Shown here piece after piece: positions 63,753 to 64,000 of a DNA stretch of 64,000 nucleotides. Numbering within the stretch: the first letter of the stretch is position 1; the number at the start of each line of letters is the position of its first letter. The position numbers and the translations under genes are program-made. The stretch comes from Ilyonectria destructans (Eukaryota > Ascomycota > Sordariomycetes > Hypocreales > Nectriaceae), in contig JAHEWK010000003.1 of NCBI GenBank assembly GCA_020740775.1, positions 2,170,001 to 2,234,000 on the forward strand. The letters run 5' to 3'. The notes below the pieces were generated by a model, which was not told the DNA's origin, did no database searches, and worked only from the letters and a program-made list of their open reading frames with translations.

Positions 63753-64000
63753 GGCGGGTTGTCGGCGTGGTGGAGGAGTCGTCTAGTCTAGCTCGTGGGG
63801 ATCGCGAGGTCGGTAGTTGGAGGTTCGTGGGTATGTAGTTACATGGCGGCCTCAGTCGTGCGGTTGCAGGTGCCACCGGCGCGTCGCACAGCGGCTGCGA
63901 CGAGTGCAAGAGGCTGATCGGGAGTGTGAGGGGGGTTGCTGTGCAATTACAGGCGGAAGATGGATGATGGTGTTGGAGGTTTGGAGTTGGCTTCCGGAAC
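63753..64000. other. promoter side of the glycosyltransferase-like gene
   Basis: Short end segment. No gene seen. Confidence 0.5.

Overview
The window is nuclear DNA of a filamentous ascomycete (Pezizomycotina, most likely Sordariomycetes). The basis is the short 50-90 nt GT-AG introns with CTAAC/CTGAC-type branch sites, protein families with a filamentous-fungal character (CorA-like proteins, a CYA-5/PET309-type PPR protein, a fungal 'glycosyltransferase 2' type II membrane protein, a prenylated ubiquitin-fold protein), long GC-rich intergenic stretches, and short AT-rich islands. Genus is not determinable by eye. Exon coordinates were worked out by hand from splice signals and reading-frame continuity.

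Layout. 2.0-7.0 kb: mitochondrial Obg GTPase MTG2 (+) convergent with the tRNA m5C methyltransferase TRM4/NCL1 (-). 7-13 kb: gene-poor, with one multi-exon CorA-like membrane protein gene (-) and one small Gly/Thr-rich protein (-). 13.5-22.7 kb: DEAD-box helicase DBP7 (-), 3.4 kb of GC-rich spacer, then a 1166-residue PPR protein (+). 23.6-29.6 kb: phosphomevalonate kinase ERG8 (+), a three-exon conserved unknown (-), and an aldehyde dehydrogenase (-). 31-36.7 kb: ESF2 (+), a secreted cysteine-rich protein (+), NMD3 (+) and a basic disordered unknown (-). 36.7-45 kb: mostly spacer around cytosolic-type aspartate aminotransferase (-). 45-53 kb: ER SNARE UFE1/syntaxin-18 (-), a DHA1-type MFS transporter (+), EMC4 (-) and the AP-1 beta-adaptin (+). 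55-64 kb: prenylated ubiquitin-fold protein (+), proteasome chaperone UMP1 (-), a soluble tandem ABC ATPase (+), a DUF202 membrane protein (+) and a glycosyltransferase-2-type membrane protein (-).

Functional threads. Ribosome and translation genes are over-represented: MTG2, TRM4, DBP7, ESF2, NMD3 and the mitochondrial PPR factor. A double-GATA element (TATCTTATC / GATAAGATA) lies about 75-150 bp upstream of the start codons of MTG2, DBP7 (two copies) and ESF2. DBP7 and ESF2 share an identical 15-mer extending it. The same core lies upstream of the uncharacterised gene at 25.7-26.3 kb. This shared promoter word is the most interesting signal I found. A second thread is the secretory pathway (UFE1, EMC4, AP-1 beta). 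I see no CRISPR array, rRNA gene, convincing tRNA gene, intact transposon or secondary-metabolite cluster, and no convincing undescribed multi-gene system.
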